The notes: generated by a model not told the origin, from the letters alone. A DNA stretch of 55,724 nt from Ignavibacteriales bacterium (GCA_020061355.1 JAGUYK010000023.1:1-55724); one strand, 5' to 3'; shown: positions 47,808-55,724, counted from the stretch's first letter. Numbers and translations are program-made.

Positions 47808-48491
47808 TTATTGTTTTTTGATGGCTAAAACTTCTTTTACTTTCTTGTACAAATATTCAAGATCCTGTTCCGGAGTTAATCCGGTATTATCTAATTCAAT
47901 TGCATCTTCAGATTTTCTTAAAGGTGACATTTCCCTTCCGCTGTCTATCTTATCTCTTTTTTCGAGATTAGCCTTAACGTCGTCGTAAGAAATATCAACA
48001 TTAATATTCTGGAAATCTACCAATCTTCTATGCGCACGTTTATCAATTGTTGCAGTAATAAAAAACTTAACATCGGCATCCGGGAAGACAACCGTTGTAA
48101 CATCTCTTCCTTCGGCAACTAAATTTTCTTCCTGGCCCATTCTTTTTTGAATCTTAACCATTTCCTTTCTTACTTCTGGAATAGTACTTATCTCGCTAAC
48201 TTTCGAATTTACTTCTGTGCTTCTAATCTGTTCGGTAACTTCATGATCATTTGCAAATACCCGGGTAACCCCGTTTTCATATTTTAATTTCAATGAAACA
48301 TTCTTTGTCATTTCAATAACTGCCTCTACATTTTCAACTATTCCATTTTGAATAGCTAAAAATGTTATAGCTCTGTACATCGCACCGGTATCCAAATAAG
48401 TAAAGCCTAATTTTCTTGCTAAGTTCTTTGCAGCAGTGGATTTACCTGAACCGGCCGGACCGTCTATGGCAATTACAATTTTCTTCGACAT
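47808..48491 (-). CDS. cmk: Cytidylate kinase
   Basis: 227 residues. P-loop GPAGSGKSTAAK, the CMP-binding DTGAMYRAIT, and a lid region with RDVTTVVFPDADVKFFITA. It phosphorylates CMP and dCMP. The -7 box of a consensus promoter ends only 8 nt before the ATG, so the mRNA probably has almost no leader (see promoter entry). It lies upstream of rpsA in the same direction. Confidence 0.96.
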   Translation of the reverse strand: MSKKIVIAIDGPAGSGKSTAAKNLARKLGFTYLDTGAMYRAITFLAIQNGIVENVEAVIEMTKNVSLKLKYENGVTRVFANDHEVTEQIRSTEVNSKVSEISTIPEVRKEMVKIQKRMGQEENLVAEGRDVTTVVFPDADVKFFITATIDKRAHRRLVDFQNINVDISYDDVKANLEKRDKIDSGREMSPLRKSEDAIELDNTGLTPEQDLEYLYKKVKEVLAIKKQ

Positions 48492-48498
48492 TGGCTTG

Positions 48499-48530
48499 CA
48501 AAAATATCAAAATTATGTGGGGGCTGCAAA
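48499..48530 (-). promoter_or_regulatory. Promoter of cmk, probably leaderless
   Basis: Minus-strand TTTG, 20-nt spacer, TATTTTTG; full consensus match. The -7 box ends 8 nt upstream of the ATG, so the transcription start should fall on or next to the start codon. Confidence 0.6.
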
Positions 48531-48555
48531 TTAAAAGTTTAATTACCTGATAAAT

Positions 48556-48583
48556 AAAAAATCCGGTTGAAGAACCGGATTTT
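48556..48583 (-). terminator. Terminator after the CBM9/DUF5916 gene
   Basis: Minus-strand AATCCGGTT-CTTC-AACCGGATT followed by TTTTTATTT; 33 nt past the stop at 48616. Confidence 0.85.
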
Positions 48584-48615
48584 CATGATGTAATTTTAAA
48601 AATGCAGAAATTGGA

Positions 48616-50850
48616 CTAAATACCTAATAGATACTGTATTTTCACAAAATATTGCTGACTGGTATGGGCTATTCCTATATCGCCCTTATAATCCGTGTAG
48701 TCGCTTGTTGCACCTGCATAAAATGTTGTGAATGCATTTAACTTATAGCTGAATAAGGGATAAATCTGCATCGATTTGGAGAATGAATCGTACTGGAATA
48801 TGGTTCTGAAGAAAATTTCAGGAGTGAATTGATAAGCGGCTATGGTTCTGAAAATATTTCCATCATATAATAAATTACCGTTTGCTTCATTGGATAAACG
48901 GGCTCTGGAATAGGATAGTGAAAGATTTAACCTTGATGTTGGTTTAAGAGTTAGAGAACCACTAAGATTATGTCCGGTGCCAATGACAGGTGAGTTTGAT
49001 CTATAAATAAATCTGCCAAAGTTACCATCAAAATAAAATGATATTTCCTTTATTGGTCTTGTATTCAGGCTTAAGTAAATCCTTCGAACATCTCTTAATT
49101 CTTTACCAAAGAAATTTTCATTATTAACAAGAACATAATTAACGAAAAGACTGGTCTGCCCTTTTAAAGTCAGCACAACATATGGAGTTAAGTTCTGATC
49201 TTTTTTAACTCCGTCGTAATTGAATCTCAGTTCACCCTGCAAACCGAAAGTGGCACGGTCGATAAAAGAATTCTGAGGATATAAAACATATTCATTGCTC
49301 AAGAAAAATTGCCGATAATTGTTTGAGCTGAACAGACCATTGTATGTCTGATACGTAGGTGAAAAATTATTAAAAACAAAAGAAAAATTATATGATCTCT
49401 GCGAGTGGGATAAAACAAGATGTATCCCATTGCCGGAATACTCCTCACCGTTTAATGCAGCATTTTTACCTGTGCTGCCAAACTGTCTTTGCGAATTAAA
49501 CAAACTTGTATTTTCAAGTTCTTTTGTTAATGAATAAAATCCTTCCCCGTTAAAGTACCAGTTTCCCCAGAATTTATAATTCCAGTCGAAGCCGAAGAGA
49601 TAGTTATGACCGCCTTCAAAATTTCTTGTAAGAATCATCGAGCCGATATAATTCTCGTCACCCATATCGTAACGAAGTCTTCCAATATTTGCAAGTGAAT
49701 TAATATCGGTAGGTATTGTATTACTCCGGTCTTCACCCGGAACAACTATAACAGTATTGCGGTCGTATGCACTCATATACATAAATGATAGCGATCCGGA
49801 TTTACCGATAATTCTTGCAGCGCCAAGCGGATCATTAATTGATCTTGAATAGTACATCGGTGTTTGGAGCAATTCATTACCGATTAAAAAGAAAGGTCTT
49901 TTTTCATCATAATAAAGAGCAAAAGTTGTATTGACGCTGATCTGTGCTGCATCAGATTCAATCTGACTAAAATCTGGATTGACAACTGCATCGAGTGAAA
50001 AATTGGGACTCGGTGCATATTTAATTCCTCCGCCGAATCTCCCTTCAAATGGACTATACTTAATTCCTGATTTCGGATCATTAAAGTTTTCGAGTTGACC
50101 TCCCTTCTGCCCTATTGCATAAGGAAGAAATTCAAGGTTCGATCCGGGTTTAATATTTTTGAGTCCTTCCAGTAAACCTGATTGAGGAAGAAAGCTTGGA
50201 ATATTCCGGTCGATCTTAGTCCATGAAATTTGAATTCTGCTGCTTCTAGGTAAATTTCTTACAATACCAACCACCCACTTCTGATCTTCTTTATCCGGGA
50301 AAGTTAAACTTGAAAAAGGTATTGCAATTTCAGCAGTCCAGCCATTTCCGTTAATCGAAGCTGCTGAATGCCAGATCAGATCGAGACTTGCATCCTCATT
50401 ATTCATTGTTGCAAGTAGATCTCCCTTAATACCGAATGGATTAACCGCAAACTCATATCCCTTCTGATAATCTCCATAAGTATCGAGAACAATTATTACG
50501 TAGTCATCTTCAAACATTCTATCCCGGTCGGTGATATTGGCTCTTATTTGAGCAGGGTCGGAATCAAAGCATTCAAATCCGAAATAAATATGTTTATCAT
50601 CGTACAAAGCCCTCACAAATGTTTTTTCTGGTGCCTGAATGTTATCTCCCGGCCTTATCTCGTAATTAAGTTCAATAGGAACTGCCAGGTTCCAGATTGG
50701 ATTATCAAGTTTTCCTGTAAGTTCAAGGGCAGTATCAATTTTCTTTATCTGTAGAACTGGTTTCTCTGTCGGTCTGATTTCACTGATCGAGTTATATGCA
50801 TATTGGTTTGAAATTGAAAGGATAAAAAGTAGAATAAAAAATTTCTTCAT
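48616..50850 (-). CDS. CBM9-like / DUF5916 outer-membrane protein
   Basis: 744 residues. Signal peptide, then a carbohydrate-binding-family-9-like domain (about 40-225: IKKIDTALELTGKLDNPIWNLA ... FECFDSDPAQIRANITDRDR ... GYEFAVNPFGIKGD ... AEIAIPFSSLTFP), then a DUF5916 barrel-like region (NFSLDAVVNPDFSQIESDAAQISVNTTFALYYDEKRPFFLIGNELL and many alternating aromatic strands). The whole resembles DUF5916 proteins of Bacteroidota, whose function is not known. GGGGGA lies just upstream of the ATG. Single-gene transcript. Confidence 0.88.
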   Translation of the reverse strand: MKKFFILLFILSISNQYAYNSISEIRPTEKPVLQIKKIDTALELTGKLDNPIWNLAVPIELNYEIRPGDNIQAPEKTFVRALYDDKHIYFGFECFDSDPAQIRANITDRDRMFEDDYVIIVLDTYGDYQKGYEFAVNPFGIKGDLLATMNNEDASLDLIWHSAASINGNGWTAEIAIPFSSLTFPDKEDQKWVVGIVRNLPRSSRIQISWTKIDRNIPSFLPQSGLLEGLKNIKPGSNLEFLPYAIGQKGGQLENFNDPKSGIKYSPFEGRFGGGIKYAPSPNFSLDAVVNPDFSQIESDAAQISVNTTFALYYDEKRPFFLIGNELLQTPMYYSRSINDPLGAARIIGKSGSLSFMYMSAYDRNTVIVVPGEDRSNTIPTDINSLANIGRLRYDMGDENYIGSMILTRNFEGGHNYLFGFDWNYKFWGNWYFNGEGFYSLTKELENTSLFNSQRQFGSTGKNAALNGEEYSGNGIHLVLSHSQRSYNFSFVFNNFSPTYQTYNGLFSSNNYRQFFLSNEYVLYPQNSFIDRATFGLQGELRFNYDGVKKDQNLTPYVVLTLKGQTSLFVNYVLVNNENFFGKELRDVRRIYLSLNTRPIKEISFYFDGNFGRFIYRSNSPVIGTGHNLSGSLTLKPTSRLNLSLSYSRARLSNEANGNLLYDGNIFRTIAAYQFTPEIFFRTIFQYDSFSKSMQIYPLFSYKLNAFTTFYAGATSDYTDYKGDIGIAHTSQQYFVKIQYLLGI

Positions 50851-51127
50851 AGATCCCCCGCTGAGAAATTATTTACTGATTAAAGAAATTATTCTAAAAT
50901 GGACACTTATTTAGATGTATTTTTTCCCGAAAAGTTACCTTAATACAATAAAAAAAATTTATAATTAAGTGCATTAATTTATGACATAATCCAAGTGTAG
51001 AGCCAAAAATCAACTCTTACAAAATCAGTTGGATATAATTAGAACTAATCCGTTTAATAATTTAGAACCGGGTGAAATCAAGACAAAAAAGTATAGATGA
51101 TAAATTAAAAGTAGAAATGTTTACCTG

Positions 51128-51910
51128 TCAATACTTTTCATTTAGTATAGATATCATTTCGTTATGGATCAAACGGTTTGTAGCGAGGATTTGTTTTGAG
51201 AAAATATTTATTTCATTCCCATTAAAGTCGGTTACAATTCCGCCGGCTTCTTCAACCAGGAGTTTACCAGCACACATATCCCATGGATGCAGAAATACTT
51301 CCCAGAACCCATCAAAGACTCCTTCAGCTGTATAACAAAAATCGATTGCCGCAGAACCGAGCCGGCGCACAGCACGGGCATTTTTAAGGAATGCGATGAA
51401 ATGTTCAAATGCATGATCCGGATTTTCAGAAATGTTATAAGGGAAACCTGTAACGAGTACACTTTTCCTGATATCGGAATTATGGTTTACATGTAATTTC
51501 CTTCCATTGCAAAATGCACCGCCTCCAAGTTCTGCACTATAAAGAGCATCGCGCATAACATCATAGACAACTCCGCAAATTGTCTGTCCGATTTTCTGGA
51601 CACCAATGGAGACTGAAAAGATCGGTAACCCGTGTGCAAAGTTTGTCGTTCCATCCAATGGATCGATAACCCATAAATATTCAGAACCGGATTTATGATT
51701 ACCGCTTTCTTCAGCAAGTACAGAATGTGAAGAAAATTCTTTCTTGATATAATTGATTATCTCTTTTTCAGATTTTTTGTCATACTCGGTTACTAAGTTG
51801 GTTAAACTCCCTTTGGTCTCTATCATAAAATTCTGGCCAAAACCTTCTCTTACAATTGCCCCGGCTTCCTTAGCAATTTGAATAACTTTATCAATCACGC
51901 TAATCTCCAT
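51128..51910 (-). CDS. suhB: Inositol-1-monophosphatase family protein (SuhB-like)
   Basis: 260 residues from ATG 51910. I reject the TTG at 51925 because it lies inside the -7 box. Metal sites are AEESG, DPLDGTTNFAHG and the later HPWDMCAGKLLVEEAGG. The family dephosphorylates inositol monophosphate or related sugar phosphates; E. coli SuhB also takes part in rRNA antitermination. No strong ribosome site is visible, consistent with a very short leader. Divergent from lon, with a hexamer repeat between. Confidence 0.92.
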   Translation of the reverse strand: MEISVIDKVIQIAKEAGAIVREGFGQNFMIETKGSLTNLVTEYDKKSEKEIINYIKKEFSSHSVLAEESGNHKSGSEYLWVIDPLDGTTNFAHGLPIFSVSIGVQKIGQTICGVVYDVMRDALYSAELGGGAFCNGRKLHVNHNSDIRKSVLVTGFPYNISENPDHAFEHFIAFLKNARAVRRLGSAAIDFCYTAEGVFDGFWEVFLHPWDMCAGKLLVEEAGGIVTDFNGNEINIFSKQILATNRLIHNEMISILNEKY

Positions 51911-51922
51911 GAATTTAGGATG

Positions 51923-51930
51923 CAAATATA
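51923..51930 (-). promoter_or_regulatory. Candidate -7 element of suhB
   Basis: Minus-strand TATATTTG followed by C, ending 12 nt before the ATG at 51910. No -33 partner at the expected place, so support is partial. Confidence 0.4.
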
Positions 51931-51984
51931 AATAAAATCTCCACTTTCGTTTGATTCACTACCAATATCTATTTCCTCTTCACT

Positions 51985-52045
51985 ATTTACAATCTTGATC
52001 CTGCTCATGCTCTCTATCTTGATCAAGATCAGCGTCATGATCAAG
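51985..52045 (-). repeat. GATCAA-type hexamer repeat, copy C (between suhB and lon)
   Basis: Degenerate units GATCAT, GATCTT, GATCAA, GAGCAT and GAGCAG on the minus strand, with a GATCAAGATC core, of the same family as the copies in and near mtaB. It lies in the divergent suhB-lon promoter region. Confidence 0.7.
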
Positions 52046-52073
52046 AGATGAATTAAAGAGTAAGAATACCTTT

Positions 52074-52105
52074 CTTGATAGCCCAATCCAATTTTGGTAT
52101 CTTTG
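52074..52105 (+). promoter_or_regulatory. Promoter of lon
   Basis: CTTG, 20-nt spacer, TATCTTTG; the -7 box ends 31 nt before the ATG. CGGAG at 52123-52127 is the ribosome site. Confidence 0.65.
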
Positions 52106-52136
52106 CACACAAAATATTGAACCGGAGTTAAATTTA

Positions 52137-54590
52137 ATGAGTAGTGATATTAAAACAGAACCAAAAGAATATTCAATGATTGAAGATATTCCACAAATCC
52201 TTCCAGTACTACCATTAAGAGATAATGTAATATTTCCATATATGATTTTCCCCGTATTGGTAGGAAGAGAACAATCTATTAATGCAGCGAACTTTTCGTT
52301 GGAAGGTTCCAAATATATTTTTCTTGCAGCACAGAAAAAACCAAATATCGAAGGACCAACTAAAGACGATATATTTAGAGAAGGAACTATTGCCAAGATA
52401 ATTCAGATACTTAAACTACCCAACGGACTTTTAAAAATTTTAGTTGACGGAATTATTCAGGGAAGAATTGTTAAGTTTACAGAAAGAGCAAAATTTTTTG
52501 AAGCTGAAATAGAAGTCATTTCACCCAAGCATGAAGACCCCAGAGAGATGAATGCACTAATCCGCCAGATGTCAAATCTTTTTAAGGAATACGTTAAGAT
52601 TAATAAATCCATTCCGCCGGAAGCAGTCAATTCTTTTGAAAGTATTGACGAACCGGACCGAAAACTTTTTTATGCCGCGGCAAATATTAATCAAACTATG
52701 GATGTAAAACAGAAGATACTACAGCAATTTTCAATCAAAGAGCAGCTTTATGAAATAATAAAAATTCTTACATCGGAAATAGAAATTCTAAAGATCGAAA
52801 AAGAAATTGAAGGGAAAGTTCATGAAAATATTGCTAGGACACAGCGTAAGTTTATTATCCAGGAACAGATAAGAATTTTACAGGATGAACTTGGTGATGA
52901 AGAAGAAGTGGCGCCTGAATTTACAAAGCTGAAAAACCAGATAGTTAAAGCTAAGATGCCCAAACCGATTCATGAAAAAGCTATTGAGGAATTGAATAAA
53001 CTGAAAAAGACTCCCCCCAGTTCTCCTGAAGCGACTGTAATAAGGAATTACCTCGATTGGATGATTGATGTCCCCTGGTACAAAAAGACGAAGGATAATC
53101 TTGATATTAAAAACGTCCGTAAAATTTTAGATGAAGATCATTTTAGCCTCGATAAACCGAAGGAAAGAATTGTTGAACATATTGCCGTTTTGAACTTAGT
53201 TAGAAATATGCGGGGACAAATTTTATGTTTTGTAGGACCTCCCGGAGTTGGAAAGACATCACTCGGTAAATCAATTGCGAGAGCAATCGGCAGAAATTTT
53301 GTAAGGATCTCTCTCGGCGGTGTTCGAGATGAAGCAGAGATTCGCGGACATAGAAGAACCTATATCGGTTCGATGCCCGGGAAAATTGTACAATCGATGA
53401 AACGTGCAAAAACGATTAATCCTGTTATGCTGCTTGATGAAATTGATAAGATGAGTATGGATTTCAGAGGCGATCCTTCATCTGCAATGCTCGAAGTTCT
53501 TGATCCGGAACAGAATCACACTTTCAACGATCACTATCTGGATATTGATTATGATCTATCACAGGTTATGTTCATTACGACTGCAAATGTTAGGTACAAC
53601 ATTCCCCTTCCGCTTCAGGATAGAATGGAAATAATCGAACTGCCCGGTTATCTTGAGCATGAAAAGATTCAGATTGCAAAACGACATATAATTCCGAAAC
53701 AGATTGCCATTCACGGACTTAAGAAATATAAAGTAGATTTCGAGGACAATGCCATAAAGAAAATAATTACCGGTTACACCCGCGAAGCCGGGGTAAGAAA
53801 TCTTGAACGGGAAATAGCTTCGGTTTTAAGAAAAACTGCTCGCGAAATAATTATGTCAAATTCAGGCAATGGTAAAAAGAAAAAAGTAATAAAAAAGTTT
53901 ATTCTTGATGAAGAAATGATCGAGAAATTTCTCGGTGTCCCTAAATTCAGATCTCAAAAAGCTGAAAAAGAATTGAGAGTAGGAAGTGTTACTGGATTGG
54001 CCTGGACAAGTGTCGGCGGTGAAATACTTCCGGTAGATGCTACAGTAATGACCGGGGCAGAAAAGTTGACATTGACCGGTCAGCTTGGAAATGTAATGAA
54101 GGAATCAGCACAGGCAGCACTGAGTTATTTGCGTTCGAATGCAAAAGATTTCGGACTTGAGCCACACTTCACAAAGGGGAAAGAGATCCATATTCATTTA
54201 CCGGAAGGAGCTATTCCAAAGGACGGACCGTCAGCAGGAATTACAATGGCTATGGCAATGTATTCAGCGTTCAGCGGAAAACCGGCAAGGAACGATGTTG
54301 CTATGACGGGTGAAATTACGTTGCGTGGTAATATACTTGCTATCGGAGGATTGAATGAAAAACTTCTTGCAGCACAGAGAACCGGGATGAAAATTGTTCT
54401 CATACCAAAAGAAAATGAGAAGGATTTAACAGAAATAAAAGATGAAGTAAAAGAAGGATTAAAGATTATTCCGGTTAGTACTATTAAAGAAGCATTACCG
54501 TATGTTTTCGAAACTAAGAATAAAATAGATACAACTAAGAATAACCAAAATTCAAAAACCAAGAAACAAACAGATCACAAAAAGAAATAA
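52137..54590 (+). CDS. lon: ATP-dependent endopeptidase Lon
   Basis: 817 residues, typical LonA. N-terminal substrate domain (LPVLPLRDNVIFPYMIFPVLVGR), coiled region, AAA+ module with Walker A GPPGVGKT near residue 366 and Walker B MLLDEIDKM, and the C-terminal protease domain with the Ser-Lys dyad, Ser about 699 in KDGPSAGI and Lys about 741 in LNEKLLAAQRTG. It degrades misfolded and regulatory proteins. The lysine-rich tail (KTKKQTDHKKK) is read from a low-complexity stretch that looks like the AACAAATA repeats downstream. Its promoter region also carries a GATCAA repeat. Confidence 0.97.
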   Translation: MSSDIKTEPKEYSMIEDIPQILPVLPLRDNVIFPYMIFPVLVGREQSINAANFSLEGSKYIFLAAQKKPNIEGPTKDDIFREGTIAKIIQILKLPNGLLKILVDGIIQGRIVKFTERAKFFEAEIEVISPKHEDPREMNALIRQMSNLFKEYVKINKSIPPEAVNSFESIDEPDRKLFYAAANINQTMDVKQKILQQFSIKEQLYEIIKILTSEIEILKIEKEIEGKVHENIARTQRKFIIQEQIRILQDELGDEEEVAPEFTKLKNQIVKAKMPKPIHEKAIEELNKLKKTPPSSPEATVIRNYLDWMIDVPWYKKTKDNLDIKNVRKILDEDHFSLDKPKERIVEHIAVLNLVRNMRGQILCFVGPPGVGKTSLGKSIARAIGRNFVRISLGGVRDEAEIRGHRRTYIGSMPGKIVQSMKRAKTINPVMLLDEIDKMSMDFRGDPSSAMLEVLDPEQNHTFNDHYLDIDYDLSQVMFITTANVRYNIPLPLQDRMEIIELPGYLEHEKIQIAKRHIIPKQIAIHGLKKYKVDFEDNAIKKIITGYTREAGVRNLEREIASVLRKTAREIIMSNSGNGKKKKVIKKFILDEEMIEKFLGVPKFRSQKAEKELRVGSVTGLAWTSVGGEILPVDATVMTGAEKLTLTGQLGNVMKESAQAALSYLRSNAKDFGLEPHFTKGKEIHIHLPEGAIPKDGPSAGITMAMAMYSAFSGKPARNDVAMTGEITLRGNILAIGGLNEKLLAAQRTGMKIVLIPKENEKDLTEIKDEVKEGLKIIPVSTIKEALPYVFETKNKIDTTKNNQNSKTKKQTDHKKK

Positions 54591-54627
54591 CAAATTCTCT
54601 GATTTATATTTGAGGTTTAGTCATTAA

Positions 54628-54653
54628 TTATTATTTGTACCTTGTTTCTTAAT
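54628..54653 (-). repeat. AACAAATA-rich dispersed repeat, copy 2
   Basis: Inverted copy; on the minus strand it reads AAGAAACAAGGTACAAATAAT, like copies 1 and 4. It lies between lon and msrC. Confidence 0.5.
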
Positions 54654-54675
54654 TAGCGTGACTTAAGAAAAAGTA

Positions 54676-55191
54676 ATGGCAGAATATATTGAAATAGATA
54701 AATCACTTTCAGCTGATGAGAAATATAATCGGCTTTTTCCGCAGATAGAAGCTCTAATCAATCCTGACGAACCTTTGATTTCGAACTTATCCAATGTTAC
54801 GGCAGCATTAAAAGAAATATTCGATAAAATAAGCTGGGTCGGTTTCTATTTTCTTAAAGAGAACAAATTATATCTCGGTCCATTTCAAGGTAAAGTTGCA
54901 TGTACGGTTATTGAAGTTGGAAAAGGTGTGTGCGGTACCTCGGCAATGAAAAGAGAAACTGTAATTGTTGAAGATGTTCACAAATTTCCCGGACATATTG
55001 CATGCGACGGCGGTTCAAATTCTGAAATTGTAGTGCCCCTTATTAAAGGAAGCGAAGTTTACGGAGTTCTCGATCTGGACAGTTATCAATTTTCAGCATT
55101 TAATGAAACAGATAAAATTAATTTAGAAAATCTGTGTGGCTTATTAGTGGAAAGGCTAGAATTTAATAACCAAGCACTAATTATCAAGTAA
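54676..55191 (+). CDS. msrC: Free methionine-(R)-sulfoxide reductase (GAF domain)
   Basis: 171 residues, a single GAF domain. Conserved cysteines C76, C86 and C110 (KVACTVIEVGKGVCGTS ... FPGHIACDGGSNSEIVVPL) match the fRMsr family, which reduces free methionine-R-sulfoxide. A -7-like TATATTTG lies at 54605-54612. The last codons (QALIIK) are read from an AACAAATA repeat (55167-55214), so its 3' end was probably changed by that repeat. Confidence 0.92.
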   Translation: MAEYIEIDKSLSADEKYNRLFPQIEALINPDEPLISNLSNVTAALKEIFDKISWVGFYFLKENKLYLGPFQGKVACTVIEVGKGVCGTSAMKRETVIVEDVHKFPGHIACDGGSNSEIVVPLIKGSEVYGVLDLDSYQFSAFNETDKINLENLCGLLVERLEFNNQALIIK

Positions 55192-55214
55192 CAAATAATA
55201 ACCAATAAATAAAC
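55167..55214 (+). repeat. AACAAATA-rich repeat, left flank of the four-helix-bundle gene
   Basis: Reads aataaccaagcactaatta followed by tcaagtaacaaataataac. Its inverted counterpart is at 55589-55630 and it shares 17 nt with 34423-34439. It overlaps the msrC stop codon. Confidence 0.6.
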
Positions 55215-55218
55215 ATCA

Positions 55219-55570
55219 ATGTCAAAACTTTTTGATCTGGAAGAAAGAACATTTCAATTTGCAAAGGATGTCTATCTTCTCTGCAAAAAAATCAAGAACA
55301 AATACATAACTTTTGAATATGTCGATCAAGTAATTCGAGCTTCATCCTCCATTGGTGCAAACTACCGGGAAGCCAATGATGCTCTCGGTAAAAAAAGATT
55401 TTATATTTAGAGTTCGTATCTCAAGAAAAGAAGCTAAAGAATCAACATACTTTCTACGTTTAATGAGAGACGTTGAAGATACCGGATTCAATTCCGAGTT
55501 GGATAACTTAATTCAAGAGTCGATAGAGCTTACAAAAATATTTTCATCTATTATCGAGAAATCAAAATAA
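55219..55570 (+). pseudogene. Four-helix-bundle (S23/IVP-like) protein, frameshifted
   Basis: The reading frame from ATG 55219 gives SKLFDLEERTFQFAKDVYLL ... YREANDALGK and stops early at 55410. The rest (KEAKESTYFLRLMRDVEDTGF ... ESIELTKIFSSIIEKSK) continues in the +1 frame to 55570. Removing one A from the run of seven at 55390-55396 joins both into about 116 residues, the normal size of this family, whose members occur in 23S rRNA intervening sequences and as lone genes in Bacteroidota. It may be a true frameshift mutation or a homopolymer sequencing error. Imperfect inverted repeats flank it. No ribosome site is visible. Confidence 0.82.
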
Positions 55571-55588
55571 TTATTAATAATTTATTTT

Positions 55589-55630
55589 TAATTTTTGTTT
55601 GTACCTTGGTAATTATTAATTGGTTATTTT
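55589..55630 (-). repeat. AACAAATA-rich repeat, right flank of the four-helix-bundle gene
   Basis: Inverted copy; the minus strand reads aataaccaattaataatt followed by accaaggtacaaacaaaa, aligning with the left flank at 55167-55214. Confidence 0.55.
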
Positions 55631-55656
55631 CACATAGAAATTAAAAGTATAATTAC

Positions 55657-55724
55657 ATGAACTATATAGTTACAGCAAGAAAATGGCGCCCGCAAACATT
55701 TGAAGATGTTGTAGGACAGGAACA
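55657..55724 (+). CDS. dnaX: DNA polymerase III subunit gamma/tau, N-terminal fragment
   Basis: The first 22 codons are MNYIVTARKWRPQTFEDVVGQE, the unmistakable start of DnaX (YxxARKWRPxxFxDVVGQE); the rest lies past the window edge. It encodes the clamp-loader ATPase of the replicase. It starts 86 nt after the frameshifted gene. Confidence 0.93.
   Translation, partial: MNYIVTARKWRPQTFEDVVGQE

Noticed and set aside
51911-51925. TTG start of suhB at 51925
   Set aside because: It falls inside the probable -7 promoter box; ATG 51910 fits better.
55390-55396. A7 run as a programmed ribosomal frameshift site
   Set aside because: A slippery A-run is possible, but there is no visible stimulatory structure and the family is normally a single frame, so mutation or a sequencing error is simpler.

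Overview
The window looks like chromosomal core DNA from a low-GC Gram-negative bacterium of the Bacteroidota/Ignavibacteria side of the FCB group. Evidence: a SusC/SusD pair, an Oar-like TonB receptor, DUF5683-, DUF4783- and DUF5916-type proteins, many outer-membrane barrels and lipoproteins, and promoters of the TTTG-N19-21-TAnnTTTG type that are typical of Bacteroidota sigma factor rather than TTGACA/TATAAT. A PyrR-controlled pyr operon in such a background points more to Ignavibacteria than to Bacteroidia. The genus-level placement is inference only.

Layout. 1-7.5 kb, minus strand: partial tRNA-Tyr, ComM/YifB ATPase, an M16 peptidase followed by nuoG-nuoH-nuoI (a fragment of complex I), then a GMP-reductase/IMPDH-like enzyme. 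7.6-9.0 kb, plus strand: a POT-family transporter. 9.0-17.9 kb, minus: a tightly overlapping operon of a DUF4783-like protein, a 1267-residue NtrY-like sensor kinase, a complete AddA/RecB-like helicase-nuclease and a lipoprotein amidase. 18-21.9 kb: a fibronectin-III lipoprotein and the pyrR-pyrB-pyrC operon with a recognisable PyrR attenuator. 22-30 kb: OmpA protein, tRNA-Pro(CGG), two surface/outer-membrane proteins, YajQ, a small MITE-like element and a large TonB-dependent receptor. 30.5-34.4 kb, plus: an ENPP-type phosphodiesterase and a two-subunit M16 peptidase pair. 34.5-39.1 kb, minus: a hypothetical membrane-anchored protein, enoyl-CoA hydratase, small membrane proteins, FabG-like reductase and TruA. 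39.4-43.5 kb, plus: SusC/SusD. 43.6-51.9 kb, minus: DUF5683 protein, MtaB, ribosomal protein S1, cytidylate kinase, a CBM9/DUF5916 barrel protein, and SuhB. 52.1 kb to the end, plus: Lon, free-methionine-sulfoxide reductase, a frameshifted four-helix-bundle gene and the start of dnaX.

How it fits together. Most genes are housekeeping (respiration, pyrimidine and purine metabolism, translation, tRNA modification, proteolysis) mixed with envelope and nutrient-uptake genes. The least ordinary features are regulatory or repetitive: five matches to one promoter consensus, two of the promoters or -7 elements sitting almost on the start codon; a PyrR-binding hairpin plus terminator; a degenerate GATCAA hexamer repeat found three times, once inside the mtaB coding sequence; inverted AACAAATA-rich repeats bracketing a broken four-helix-bundle gene; and a 121-bp element with terminal inverted repeats. 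The most unusual gene context is the sensor kinase/helicase-nuclease/amidase operon. I found no CRISPR array, prophage, intact insertion sequence or recognised defence cassette.
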